64,000 nt of DNA from Loripinus fragilis (taxonomy: Eukaryota; Mollusca; Bivalvia; Lucinida; Lucinidae): the NCBI GenBank assembly GCA_964019695.1, contig OZ026528.1, forward strand, positions 58,671,602 through 58,735,601. Direction: 5' to 3'. Position 1 is the first letter of the stretch. Every line of letters begins with the position of its first letter. The position numbers and the translations under genes are program-made. Under the pieces are notes generated by a model that saw only the letters and a program-made list of their open reading frames with translations, made no database searches and had not been told where the DNA came from. This document shows positions 47,856 to 61,200 of the stretch, one piece after another.

Positions 47856-50068
47856 TAAACCTGGGTTCTATGAGGTGGGTTTACTCGGGCGGGTAATATC
47901 GTGCCAACCCTGACCCCACCCCTTCTGGTTTCAGAAATATCCAAATGTCACTAAATGCAATTTCAAACTGAAATAATGGTGAATTTTATTTCGCAAAAAT
48001 TTTATATCATATCCAGTAAATATATCCAGCTAATGCAGTTAACTATTACACAACAATCATATAGTAAAAACCTTTCTTTTAATATCAAATATTATTGCAA
48101 TTATAATAGAAATCCAGGTTACGTCCAAATCACAGACACAGGGAAATTTTATAATAATAATGTCTGGAAATTACTGAGGTTGGGTGACAAATTCCACCCC
48201 CGGTATTTACCAGTGGCATTTACCTGTATTTCCCGGCATTGAAAATAAGTCTCGAGTTGGAAATACTGGCAAATATAATGTTTTTGCGGTGAAATGGCAA
48301 TTTGTTTTTTAGCTGTAAAATGCAGCAGATATCTTTAGGAAGTTGACCTACTTCTCAATAAGTGTGGAAAACATTGTTGATGCTGACAAGCTGGTCTATG
48401 AAAGAAACCAGCTGATCAGGATCTAGGTTGTTTTTTTTAAAAAAAGAGTCAAAAGAACAAGAGTTAATTTTGGGATCAGCAGCCTTAGTGAAGAGGTAAC
48501 AGAATAGCCAGGGGCAAGGATGAACAGTATGATGTCATGATTGACTTCATATTTTAACTTAAGACAATTAAAGTCCAGGTGACTACAAACAGAGGTGTCT
48601 TTTATTGAGTTATAGTTTGGCTTCAAATTTCAGGTATCCCCTGGAAGTCAGAAAAATGGTGTAATATCAGTATTGAAACTGAAATTTTCACACCATTACC
48701 TAACTAATCATCATGACTTTAAACACTCATCCAAATACCCAACCTTATCTGTAGCTATGCACAAGCCAACTGATGAGTACTTTGGCAGGTACGAAACAGG
48801 GTTTTTATTCTTCTAAATTTTCGCTTAATTAAAATTTAATGTTAAAGAATTATACTTATACCTTAAACTAAGATAATTTAGCTGATAGCTTGATTTTTAC
48901 TTATAATATTGTGGATATTCAAATAACCTTATGTCAGGCCTGATCAGTGTCCAAACTGTTCGCAAAAGTTATCAGCAGACAACACTAGTAGGCATAGAGT
49001 TAACCCTTCTCATTTTTGTACCCGTAAATAAGTACTTTGACAAACAGTGAAGACCCCGATCAAATGCTGCTTGATAAGGTGGCATTAAATCAGGATCTGC
49101 ACAGTATGCTTAAAATTAACACTCTTCAGAGACATTTATACATGATTTTATAGAAAGTTTGACATGAGACCCCTTAAAATACAAAATGGACTATTCCATT
49201 TTTGTTGTATCAATATGTATGGGATAATCCATCAGAATGAAAAAGGTTATCTGATTATGCATTCATTCAAATATTCACTTTACTATGATAATGAACTTAG
49301 AATAACTGAATTATACTCCAATATTACACTCTTATCAAAGCTGCTATTTTGGCCAAATAAAAAAATATGGTTGGTTCAGGTTACATCTTGAACAAAATTA
49401 GGGTAGGTAGGTTGTTTACTTTTTTTGAAAACTTTTTTTACTTGGAGTATTCAGACCTGCTTGGAAATGAAATAAGATAACTGATATAAAAGGGTCTATT
49501 TTTGAAGATTTACCCTTGTTTTAATCTTCTTCCTTCCAAAACCAAAGACTGAATGCATAGAAATTTAGATTTCCATTTCGGATGGCCATTTTGATATGTA
49601 TTTTTTCTCCAAAATTCTGAAGTTGGAAGATTTAATTTGTTCTGAAATTCTCTACCAACTTCAGAATTTGGATAAAAAAAGTTTAGAGTAGGGGGTAAAA
49701 AATTAGGGTAGGTTGGGTAACCTGAGCCACACATATTTTTTTTCTTGGCCTTAGATTGATGGTACTGGCATTTGTTTTTTGTGGGTGAAGGTATCTCATT
49801 ACATATTAGCACTTATAACAGGCTGAGTAGCTAGATTTGGAACTTTGAAAGGTTTTGTAACTTCATTTTTGACATAATTCATTAAATATAAATATATAGA
49901 TATTATCTGTTGCATGTGTTACAAATTTGTCTGAACCCATAGCCTCTAGTAGTGATTAATATTAAACATCAGACTCCTAACATTGGTGTTATCTATCATG
50001 AAGCAAATTACATTGTACTTTCGCATCATCACTCAGAAATTTTTATGATACTGAAAAAGATTTGTAAC
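47856..50068 (+). repeat. Large palindrome, left arm
   Basis: Starts GGTAAACCTGGGTTC and continues as an inverted, diverged copy of 51365-55227. Features found in both arms include GTTGGGTAACCTGAGCC, a GATCAG hairpin (48385-48435) and a hammerhead-like core (48748-48800). At 49561-49566 AAATTT is the empty site of the insertion in the other arm. Confidence 0.95.
48748..48800 (+). other. Hammerhead-ribozyme-like core (candidate)
   Basis: CTGATGA (48770-48776), a 4-bp stem GTAC/GTAC with an 8-nt loop, then GAAA (48793-48796). A 5-bp stem TCTGT/ACAGG (one G-U) precedes a GTA that would be the cleavage triplet. Stem I is weak: three pairs plus three unpaired bases. Conserved in the other arm (54047-54099, minus strand). 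Confidence 0.3.
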
Positions 50069-50100
50069 AAGAACACTATAATATGCACATATGCTCTTTT

Positions 50101-50370
50101 GTTTTGATTCTTTCCTGGATTCTTATATCTCCATCAACCTGATGTTGGTCAATTCATCTAACCACACTTATTTCTGGTCAAGCTTGACTGAGCGGTTAAC
50201 CAGTACTTCGTGCACATACATGTACTTTCTGTTTCACTTGTAAATGACAACAACCCTTCTCGGCGGAAGGAGGAGAATGAATGACTGAAGAAATTATTTC
50301 AAGTTCAATCTCCACAAAAGTATGGAACCATTGGTGTAGAGCCGAAATATTTAAACCTGTTCCAGCTAGG
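50101..50370 (-). repeat. SINE family 2, diverged copy
   Basis: Shares CTAACCACAC, GCGGTTAACCAGTA, GACAACAACCCTTC, GGAGGAGAATGA and CAATCTCCAC with 13545-13800. The tRNA head has decayed. It lies in the loop of the large palindrome. Confidence 0.7.
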
Positions 50371-50746
50371 AATCAAATCCAGGTTCTTGCATGGGAATTC
50401 ATTCCACGAAGCTGTTCGAAGCCGCAAAATCCATGTTCAAATCATGAGATTCATGTGCTGTTTGAACATGACTTTTACTTGAAAAAGCTTAAGCTAGGCC
50501 CTGATTTGTATGCATGACGTTACACGGGAAAGCTTTGTGGCCGTGACTGACCATTTCGCTGGTGCTTTGTTCTCGAAAATGTTGCATGCGTATATATGAC
50601 GTTGTGGCGACGTAATGACGTTTGAAAGTTTGACGATGAGGCCATTTTGTTTAGAGAAATCAAGCGTAAGAGAAGGGATAATTAATGTTTAAGTGACGTT
50701 TGCAGCGCGGTTTATGCTGAAATCAGGTAAAATATGCAAGAATAAC

Positions 50747-50872
50747 GATCACACATGTTTGTTTCATTGAATTAACACTTGCCGGGTCTGAACACTTGGC
50801 CTAATGGCCTCATGTTCAAAGAGCTTCCTTGGGACCCGGCAAATGTTAATGCATGAAAGAACATGTGTGATC
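50747..50872. mobile_element. 126-bp hairpin element
   Basis: GATCACACATGTTTGTTTCA at the left is mirrored by TGAAAGAACATGTGTGATC. A second arm pair, ACTTGCCGGGTC / GACCCGGCAAATG, lies inside, with GGCC-TAAT-GGCC at the tip. Confidence 0.85.
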
Positions 50873-51847
50873 CCTATATTGTTTGATCAACAGGCAAACA
50901 CTACCACATCGCTGTAAGAGCCGACTTATATCGCAAGGCAGTAGAAGTATATTTATATACCTAGACCCTGTGGCATACAGTATAAAAATTACTGACTCAA
51001 TTTCAGGAGTACGAAAGAACCTAAAAATATATATGGCTTTGGTCCTATATGTATGAATAAAGTATTCAGGTAATAGTAAAATTTGTCTTGTACACACAGA
51101 TATATGCCAATGTATTCCAGTGCAGTATTTAAAAAGCCTATTTTAAAACAAAATAGGCTAAAAAGTCATGAAATATGCTTTGTATCAGTGCTGCAGACAT
51201 TAAACTTTTAAAAATCCTGTTCAAAATCCTACTTCCACCTCCCCGTTGGTGAGCAGGGGGCAACATATAATAATATCCCTTTTATTATTATGTGGCTAAC
51301 GGAAGGGGTACCTATGTATTTCCTTGGGAAATTTGTGAATATTGAAAAAACACAATGTTTTTCATTACAAATCTTTTTCAGTATCATAAAAAATTCTGAG
51401 TGATGATGTGAAAGTACAATGTAATTTGCTTCATGATAGATAACACCAATGTTAGGAGTCTGGTGTTTAATATTAATCACTACTAGAGGCTTTGGGTTCA
51501 GACAAATTTGTAACACATGCAACAGATAATATCTATATATTTATATTTAATGAATTATGTCAAAAATGAAGTTCCAAACCTTTCAAAGTTCCAAATCTAG
51601 CTACTCAGCCTGTTATAAGTGCTAATATGTAATGAGATACCTTCACCCACAAAAAACAAATGCCAGTACCATCAACCTAAGGCCAAGAAAAAAATATGTG
51701 TGGCTCAGGTTACCCAACCTACCCTAATTTTTTACCCCCCTACTCTAAACTTTTTTATCCAAATTCTGAAGTTGGTAGAGAATTGCAGAACAAATTAAAT
51801 CTTCCAACTTCAGAATTCAAAATGGCCATCCGAAATGGAAATCTAAA

Positions 51848-53277
51848 GGATCATTGACGGTTTGGGCCTTATACGCCTATTTTTCTGATTCTCAGAACAC
51901 TGCTTTTGAGCTTCTAGTGTGTTGCATGTAGTTTCAGTGCAGTAGGTGAATCTAATGGCAAGAGCCAGCTAGCAAAATATTTTCAAAATTCCTGCGCATA
52001 CGAGAGTTATGGCGGGTAGAAAGGGGAGGGGGTCTGAAATTTTATGAAAATAAAAAGTGCTTTAAAGTGATCCCTGCACGTTTTCTTGATTTATTTGGTA
52101 GGCATGGTGATATCTATTGAACATTCCATATACAGAGTAGTAACGAATCACGATTATTGATGAAATGGTTTTAAAAACAAAATAGGTTTTGTAATAAAAT
52201 GATTTTAGGGAGATAATTTCGACGTTACCTGTACATTTTTGACTACATGTACCGTAAATAATACAAAACTGAAAGCTAAACAAAAGAAATAAATATTTTT
52301 GAAGGAATGAAAGTGTCCCATTTAGCATTGGAAAGTAAAACTGATTCTAGCTAAATCCTTTGAATATTACTTTTGTTTTTTTAAAGGGCATAGCATGTTG
52401 AATGTATTTAAAGTGTCCGAATATTTATGGTATACATATGCATGTGTATCCTATATGAGACAATATATTGAACACAAAAGTATTTACCTGTCAAAACTCT
52501 TTGCATGTCAGTGGATAATTGTGTCGTCCGCCAAAGCCTTTTGCAAACAGTTTGAACCCAGATGAAGACCAACAGAATGTCGGTCTTGATCACGATCCAA
52601 ACTGTTTGACACTCTGATGGTGGTCCTGGGTGGTTTAGTTTTAAAAACTTAATTTTGAAGAAAGTCAGCAGACGAAAATAAAAACATGAACAATTCCCTA
52701 GCATGCAAATAGATAAGTACAGGACGTTTGCAAAATAATGTGTCATTTAATAACAGTGAGATTTTTTCTTACGAAAAAATGCATAAAACATTGCTAATTC
52801 TACTTTTAATCTTTAAGTACTTTATAATAAACTAGAACAGAATACAAAGCAATTTAGGAGGTTCGTTCTAGAGAGCTTCATTACTGTCATTAATTTCTTA
52901 TTTGGTAGAAAAGGCATTTTATGGGCTTAGGCCTTGGGTTTTTGGGCTGCTGAACATCTTCCCCCCCCCTTGTGCCAGCAAGCCACTTCCATACAATGTG
53001 TAAAATATGGTAACACATATACATGCAAAAGCTTTTGCTGGCACACGGGGGGGAATGATATTTTAAAAAATGTTTTCGGATTTCTATATATCTTAATGTA
53101 AAACTGATTGTTCTACCCAAAATTTTACATCATTAAAGCATTTAATTTTGAAAACGGATTTCACAGCCATAAAGTACTCAGGTCAGGGTAGCTTCAAGCT
53201 GAAGAAAGGGACAATTGACAAACTTTTATTTTTACTGAAAACCATAGGCATTTACCCATAGCAAGTGTCAATGATCC
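51848..53277. mobile_element. 1430-bp insertion between AAA and TTT, no TSD (Spy-like)
   Basis: TIRs GGATCATTGAC and GTCAATGATCC sit exactly between AAA (51845-51847) and TTT (53278-53280). The other arm has an uninterrupted AAATTT, so no target bases were duplicated or lost. Spy-type eukaryotic transposons are known to insert between AAA and TTT without TSD. No transposase is seen; short ORFs only. It holds an inner inverted pair TTGTGCCAGCAAG / TTGCTGGCACA (52970-53050). Confidence 0.75.
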
Positions 53278-54494
53278 TTTCTATGCATTCAGTCTTTGGT
53301 TTTGGAAGGAAGAGGATTAAAACAAGGATAAATCTTCAAAAATAGACCCTTTTATATCAGTTATCTTATTTCATTTCCAAGCAGGTCTGAATACTCCAAG
53401 AAAAAAAAGTTGTCAAAAAAAGTAAACAACCTACCTACCCTAATTTTGTTCAAGATGTAACCTGAACCAACCGTATTTTTTTATTTGGCCAAAATAGCAG
53501 CTTTGGTAAGAGTGTAATATTGGAGTATAATTCAGTTATTCTAAGTTCATTATCATAGTAAAGTGAATATTTGAATGAATGCATAATCAGATAACCTTTT
53601 TCATTCTGATGGATTATCCCATACATATTGATACAAGAAAAATGGAATAGTCCATTTTGTATTTTAAGGGGTCACATGTCAAACTTTCTATAAAATCATG
53701 TATAAATGTCCCTGAAGATTGTTTTATTTAAGCATACTGTGCAGATCCTGATTTAATGCCACCTTATCAAGCAGCATTTGATCTGGGTCTTCACTGTTTG
53801 TCAAAGTACTTATTTACGGGTACAAAAATGAGAAGGGTTAACTCTATGCCTACTAGTGTTGTCTGCTGATAACTTTTGCGAACAGTTTGGACACTGGTCA
53901 GACCTGACATAAGGTAATTTGAATATCCACATATTATTATAAGTAAAAATCAAGCTATCAGCTAAATTATCTTAGTTTAAGGTATAAGTCTAATTCTTAA
54001 ACATTAAATTTTAATTAAGCGAAAATTTAGAAGAATAAAAACCCTGTTTCGTACCTGCCAAAGTACTCATCAGTTGGCTTGTGCATAGCTACAGATAAGG
54101 TTGGGTATTTGGATGAGTGTTTAAAGTCATGATGATTAGTTAGGTAATGGTGTGAAAATTTCAGTTTCAGTACTGATATTACACCATTTTTCTGACTTCC
54201 AGGGGATACCTGAAGTTTTAAGCCAAACTATAACTCAATAAAAGACACCTCTGTTTGTAGTCACCTGGACTTAAATTGTCTTAAGTTAAAATATGAAGTC
54301 AATCATGATATCATACTGTTCATCCTTGACCCTGGCTATTCTGTTACCTCTTCACTAAGGCTGCTAATCCCAAAATTAACTCTTGTTCTGTTGAATCTTT
54401 TTTTTAAAAAAAAAACCTAGATCCTGATCAGCTGGTTTCTTTCATAGACCAGCTTGTCAGCATCAACAATGTTTTCCACACTTATTGAAAAGTA

Positions 54495-54740
54495 CAGGTT
54501 TCAGCTGAACAGGATAAAATTTGGGAGAAGTGTAGTATATAGAATATTCAGCATGATAAGGGCTAAAGATAAGGGCTAAAGATACCTTTTTTGTTAAAAT
54601 TATTTCAGAATTTCGGCCTAAGATTCATTTTTGGCTGTACTAACATGTTTAAATGTATTCGAAGGTTGTATGCTGATATGCTGATAACCTCATATTCAAT
54701 ATTTACATTTCTACTCATTTAGTTAAGTTATTCTATCTTA
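54495..54740. other. Segment present only in the right arm
   Basis: The left arm joins directly at about 48348. The start (GGTTTCAGCTGAACAGGATA) resembles 44145-44230, so it is part of a dispersed repeat, deleted on the left or gained on the right. Confidence 0.7.
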
Positions 54741-55227
54741 GGTCAACTTCCTAAAGATATCTGCTGCATTTTACAGCTAAAAAACATATTTGCCATTTCA
54801 CCGCAAAAACATTATATTTGCCAGTATTTCCAACTTGAGACTTATTTGCCATGCCGGGAAATACAGGTAAATGCCACTGGTAAATACCGGGGGTGGAATT
54901 TGTCGCCCAACCTTAGTAAATTTCCAGACATTATTATTAGTAAAAATTTCCCTGTGTCTGTGATTTGGATGTAACCTGGATTTCTATTATAATTGCAATA
55001 ATATTTGATATTAAAGAAAGGTTTTTACTATATGATTGTTGTGTAATAATTAACTGCATTAGCTGGATATATTTACTGGATATGATATAAAATTTTTGCG
55101 AAATAAAATTCACCATTATTTCAGTTTGAAATTGCATTTAGTGACATTTGGATATTTCTGAAACCAGAAGGGGTTGGTACGATATTACCCGCCCGAGTAA
55201 ACCCACCTCATAAAACCCAGGTTTACC

Positions 55228-58200
55228 TGACAAATGGTACTTATAGAGAGAACAGACATATCAATTTAGGTACTTAGCATATTTGGACAGATCTAATTGG
55301 ATTTCATGGAAATATTCCAAGATGGGTCACTTCCCAACTTGGAATATCACTTGTTTCAAGTGATTTGGTGTTTTTCAGCATTAATTAGGTAAATTTACTG
55401 TGACAAATGATACTTATAGTGGAAACAGACATATTTTTGTAGGTGCCCATTAGCATATTTGGAGACATGTAATTGGATTTCATAGAAATAATCCAAGATG
55501 GGCAATTCTCAACTTGGAATATCACTTTTTTCAAGTAAATTGGTGTGTTTAAACATTAATTAGGTAAAAACATGTGGCAAATGGTACTTATAGAGAGAAC
55601 AGACATATCAATTTAGGTACTTAGCATATTTGGACACATGCAATTGGATTTCATGGAAATATTCCAAGATGGGACATTTCTAACTTGGAATATCACATGC
55701 TTGAAGGGAATTGGTGTGTTTCAGCATTAATTTGGTAAATTTACTGTGAAAAATGAGACCTTTTGTAGAAACAGATATATTTATTTAGGTTTAAGCATAT
55801 TTGGACACATCTTAAAGGATTTCATGGAAATATTCCAAGATGGGGCATTTCCCAACTTGGAATATCACTTTTTTCAAGTGATTTGGTGTTTTTTAGCATT
55901 AATTACGTAAAATTACTGTGACAAATGATACTTATAGTGGAAACAGACTTATTTATGTAGGTGATTAGCCTATTTGGACACATCTGATAGGTTTTCATGG
56001 AAATATTCCAAGATGGGGCATTTTCCAACTTTAAATATAACTTGTTTCAAGATTATTGGTGTGTTTTAACATTAATAAAGTAAAAAAACATGAGACAAAT
56101 GATACTTATAGTGAGAACAGACATATCAATTGTGGTACTTAGTAGATTTGGACACATCTAATTGAATTTCAGGGAAATATTCCAAGATGAGCCATTTCCC
56201 AACTTGGAATTTAACTTATTTCAAGTGATTTTGGTGTGTTTTAACATTAATTAGGTAGCGTTACTGTGACAAACGAGACCTTTTGTAGAAACAGACATAT
56301 TTATTTTGGTTTTAGCATAGTTGGACACATCTTAAAGGATTTCATGGAAGTATTCCAAGATGGGTCACTTCCCAACTTGGAATATCACTTGTTTCAAGTG
56401 ATTTGGTGTTTTTCAGCATTAATTAGGTAAATTTACTGTGACAAATGATACTTATAGTGGAAACAGACATATTTTTGTAGGTGCCCATTAGCATATTTGG
56501 AGACATGTAATTGGATTTCATAGAAATAAATCAAGATGGGCAATTCTCAACTTGGAATATCACTTTTTTTCAAGTAAATTGGTGTGTTTAAACATTAATT
56601 AGGTAAAAAACATGTGGCAAATGGTACTTATAGAGAGAACAGACATATCAATTTAGGTCCTTAGCATATTTGGACACATCCAATTGGATTTCATGGAAAT
56701 ATTCCAAGATGGGACATTTCTAACTTGAAATATCACTTGTTTCAAGGGAATTGGTGTGCTTCAGCATTAATTAGGTAAATTTACTGTGAAAAATGAGACC
56801 TTTTGTAGAAACAGATATATTTATTTAGGTTTAAGCATATTTGGACACATCTTAAAGGATTTCATGGAAATATTCCAAGATGGGGCATTTCCCAACTTGG
56901 AATATCACTTGTTTCAACTGACTTGGTGTTTTTCAGCATTAATTAGGCGAATTTACTGTGAAAAATGAGACCTTTTGTAGAGACAGATATATTTATTTAG
57001 GTTTAAGCATATTTGGACACATCTTAAATGGTTCTATTGAAATATTCCAAGATGGGGCATTTCCATACTTGGAATATCACTTGTTTCAAGTGATTTGGTG
57101 TTTTTCAGCATTAATTACGTAAAATTACTGTGACAAATGATACTTATAGTGGAAACAGACTTATTTATGTAGGTGATTAGCATATTTGGACACATCTAAT
57201 AGGTTTTCATGGAAATATTCAAAGATGGGGCATATTCCAACTTGGAATATAACTTGTCTCAAGATTATTGGTGTGTTTTAACATTGATTAAGTAAAAAAA
57301 AACATGAGACAAATGATACTTATAGTGAGAACAGACATATCAATTGTGGTACTTAGTGTATTTGGACACATCTAATTGAATTTCATTGAAATATTCCAAG
57401 ATGAGCCATTTCCCAACTTGAAATTTAACTTATTTCAAGTGATTTTGGTGTGTTTTAACATTAATTAGGTAGCGTTACTGTGACAAACGAGACCTTTTGT
57501 AGAAACAGACATATTTATTTTGGTTTTAGCATAGTTGGACACATCTTAAAGGATTTCATGGAAGTATTCAAAGATGGGTCACTTCCCAACTTGGAATATC
57601 ACTTGTTTCAAGTGATTTGGTGTTTTTCAGCATTAATTAGGTAAATTTACTGTGACAAATGATACTTATAGTGGAAACAGACATATTTTTGTAGGTGCCC
57701 ATTAGCTTATTTGGAGACATGTTATTGGATTTCATAGAAATAATCCAAGATGGGCAATTCTCAACTTGGAATATCACTTTTTTCAAGTAAATTGGTGTGT
57801 TTAAACATTAATTAGGTAAAAAAAACATGTGGCAAATGGTACTTATAGAGAGAACAGACATATCAATTAAGGTACTTAGCATATTTGGACACATCCAATT
57901 GGATTTCATGGAAATATTCCAAGATGGGACATTTCTAACTTGGAATATCACTTGCTTCAAGGGAATTGGTGTGTTTCAGCATTAATTTGGTAAATTTACT
58001 GTGAAAAATGAGACTTTTTGTAGAAACAGATATTTTTATTTAGGTTTAAGCATATTTGGACTCATCTTAAAGGATTCATGGAAATATTCCTAGATGGGGC
58101 ATTTCCCAACTTGGAATATCACTTGTTTCAACTGATTTGGTGATTAGGTGAATTTACTGTGAAAAATGAGACCTTTTGTAGAACAGATATATTTATTTAG

Positions 58201-61200
58201 GTTTAAGCATATTTGGACTCATCTTAAAGGGTTCTATGGAAATATTCCAAGATGGGGCATTTCCCAACTTGGAATAGCACTTGTTTCAAGTGATTTGGTG
58301 TTTTTCAGCATTAATTACGTAAAATTACTGTGACAATGATTCTTATTGTGGAAACAGACTTATTTATGTAGGTGATTAGCATATTTGGACACATCTAATA
58401 GGTTTTCATGGAAATATTCCAAGATGGGGCATTTCCCAACTTGGAATATAACTTGTTTCAAGTAAATTGGTGTGTTTTAACATTGATTAAGTAAAAAAAC
58501 ATGAGACAAATGATACTTATAGTGAGAACAGACATATCAATTGTGGTACTTAGTATATTTTGACACATCTAATAGAATTTCATGGAAATATTCCAAGATG
58601 AGCCATTTCCCAACTTGGATTTAACTTATTTCAAGTGATTTTGGCGTGTTTTAACATTAATTAGGTAGCGTTACTGTGACAAACGAGACCTTTTGTAGAA
58701 ACAGACATATTTATTTTGGTTTTAGCATAGTTGGACACATCTTAAAGGATTTCATGGAAATATTCCAAGATGGGGCATTTCCCAACTTGGAATATCACTT
58801 GTTTCAAGTGATTTGGTGTTTTTCAGCATTAATTACGTAAAATTACTGTGACAAATGATACTTAAAGTGGAAACAGACGTATTAATGTAGGTGCTTAGCA
58901 TATTTGGACACATCTAATAGGTTTTCATAGAAATATTCCAAGATGGGACATTTCCCAACTTGGAATATAACTTGTTTCAAGTAAATTGGTGTGTTTTAAC
59001 ATTAATTTAGTAAAAAAAACATGTGACAAATGATACTTATAGTGAGAACAGACATATCAATTTTGGAACTTAGTATATTTGGACACATCTATTTGAATTT
59101 CATATTCCAAGATGTGCCATTTCCCAACTTGGAATATCACTTGCTTCAAGGGATTTGGTGTGTTTCAGCATTAATTAGGTAAATTTACTGTGACAAATGA
59201 TACTTATAGTGGAAACAGACATATTTTTGTAGGTGCCCATTAGCATATTTGGAGACATGTAATTGGGTTTCATAGAAATATTCCAAGATGGGGCAATTCT
59301 CAACTTGGAATATCACTAATTCCATGTAAATTGGTGTGTTTTAATATTAATTAGGTAAAAACATGTGTTAATTGATACTTATTGTGAGAACAGACATATC
59401 AATTGTGGTACTTAGCATATTTGAACAGATCTAATTGTTTTTCATGGAAATATTCCAAGATGAGCCATTTCCCAACTTGGAATTTAACTTATTTCAAGTG
59501 ATTTTGGTGTGTTTTAACATTAATTAGGTATCGTTACTGTGACAAACGAGACCTTTTGAAGAAACAGACATATTTATTTTGGTTTTAGCATAGTTAAACA
59601 CATCTTAAAGGATTTCATGGAAGTATTCCAAGATGGGGTATTTCCCAACTTTGAATATCACTTGTTTCAAGTGAATAGGTGTTTTTCAGCATTAATTAGG
59701 TATATTTACTATGACAAATGATACTTATAGTAGAAACAGACGTATTAATGTAGGTGCTTAGCATATTTGGACACATCTAATAATATTCCAAGATGGGGCA
59801 TTTCCCAACTTGGAATATAACTTGTTTTAAGTAAATTGGTGTGTTTTAACATTATTTAAGTAAAAAAAAACATGTGACAAATGATACTTATAGTGAGAAC
59901 AGACATATCAATTTTGGTACTTAGTACATTTGGACACATCTAATTGAATTTCATGGAAATATTCCAAGATGTGCCATTTCCCAACTTGGAATATCACTTG
60001 CTTCAAGGGATTTTGTGTGTTTCAGCATTAATTAGGTAACGTTACTGTGACAAATGAGACCTATTGTAGAATCAGACACATTTATTCAGGTTTTAGCATA
60101 TTTGGACCATCTTAAACGATTTCATGGAAATATTCCAAGTTGGGCATTTCCAAACTTTGAATATCACTTTTTTCAAGTGATTAAGTGTTTTTCAGCATTA
60201 CGTAGGTAAATTTACTGTGACAAATGATACTTATAGTGGAAACAGACATATTTTTGTAGGTGCCCATTAGCATATTTGGAGACATGTAATTGGGTTTCAT
60301 AGAAATATTCCAAGATGGGGCAATTCTCAACTTGGAATATCACTAATTCCATGTAAATTGGTGTGTTTTAATATTAATTAGGTAAAAACATGTGTTAATT
60401 GATACTTATTGTGAGAACAGACATATCAATTGTGGTACTTAGCATATTTGTACAGATCTAATTGTTTTTCATGGAAATATTCCAAGATGAGCCATTTCCC
60501 AACTTGGAATTTAACTTATTTCAAGTGATTTTGGTGTGTTTTAACATTAATTAGGTATCGTTACTGTGACAAACGAGACCTTTTGTAGAAACAGACATAT
60601 TTATTTTGGTTTTAGCATAGTTAAACACATCTTAAAGGATTTCATGGAAGTATTCCAAGATGGGGTATTTCCCAACTTTGAATATCACTTGTTTCAAGTG
60701 AATAGGTGTTTTTCAGCATTAATTAGGTATATTTACTATGACAAATGATACTTATAGTAGAAACAGACGTATTAATGTAGGTGCTTAGCATATTTGGACA
60801 CATCTAATAATATTCCAAGATGGGGCATTTCCCAACTTGGAATATAACTTGTTTTAAGTAAATTGGTGTGTTTTAACATTAATTAAGTAAAAAAAAACAT
60901 GTGACAAATGATACTTATAGTGAGAACAGACATATCAATTTTGGTACTTAGTACATTTGGACACATCTAATTGAATTTCATGGAAATATTCCAAGATGTG
61001 CCATTTCCCAACTTGGAATATCACTTGCTTCAAGGGATTTTGTGTGTTTCAGCATTAATTAGGTAACGTTACTGTGACAAATGAGACCTATTGTAGAATC
61101 AGACACATTTATTCAGGTTTTAGCATATTTGGACCATCTTAAACGATTTCATGGAAATATTCCAAGTTGGGCATTTCCAAACTTGGAATATCACTTTTTT

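Larger units (their letters stand above)
50069..51364. other. Loop (spacer) of the large palindrome
   Basis: About 1.3 kb present once. It holds the SINE at 50101 and the hairpin at 50747. No gene recognised. Confidence 0.8.
51365..55227 (-). repeat. Large palindrome, right arm
   Basis: Inverted copy of 47856-50068, ending CCCAGGTTTACC. It is longer because of the insertion 51848-53277 and an extra 246 bp at 54495-54740. Scattered substitutions separate the arms. Confidence 0.95.

Noticed and set aside
46077..55600. Palindrome as a pure assembly fold-back artefact
   Set aside because: The arms differ by substitutions, an indel and a full transposon insertion, which a copied read would not show; spanning reads are still needed.
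56786..60748. Repeated 60-codon ORFs starting MKNETFCRN or MTNETFCRN
   Set aside because: Frames through satellite monomers; open by chance in some variants only.
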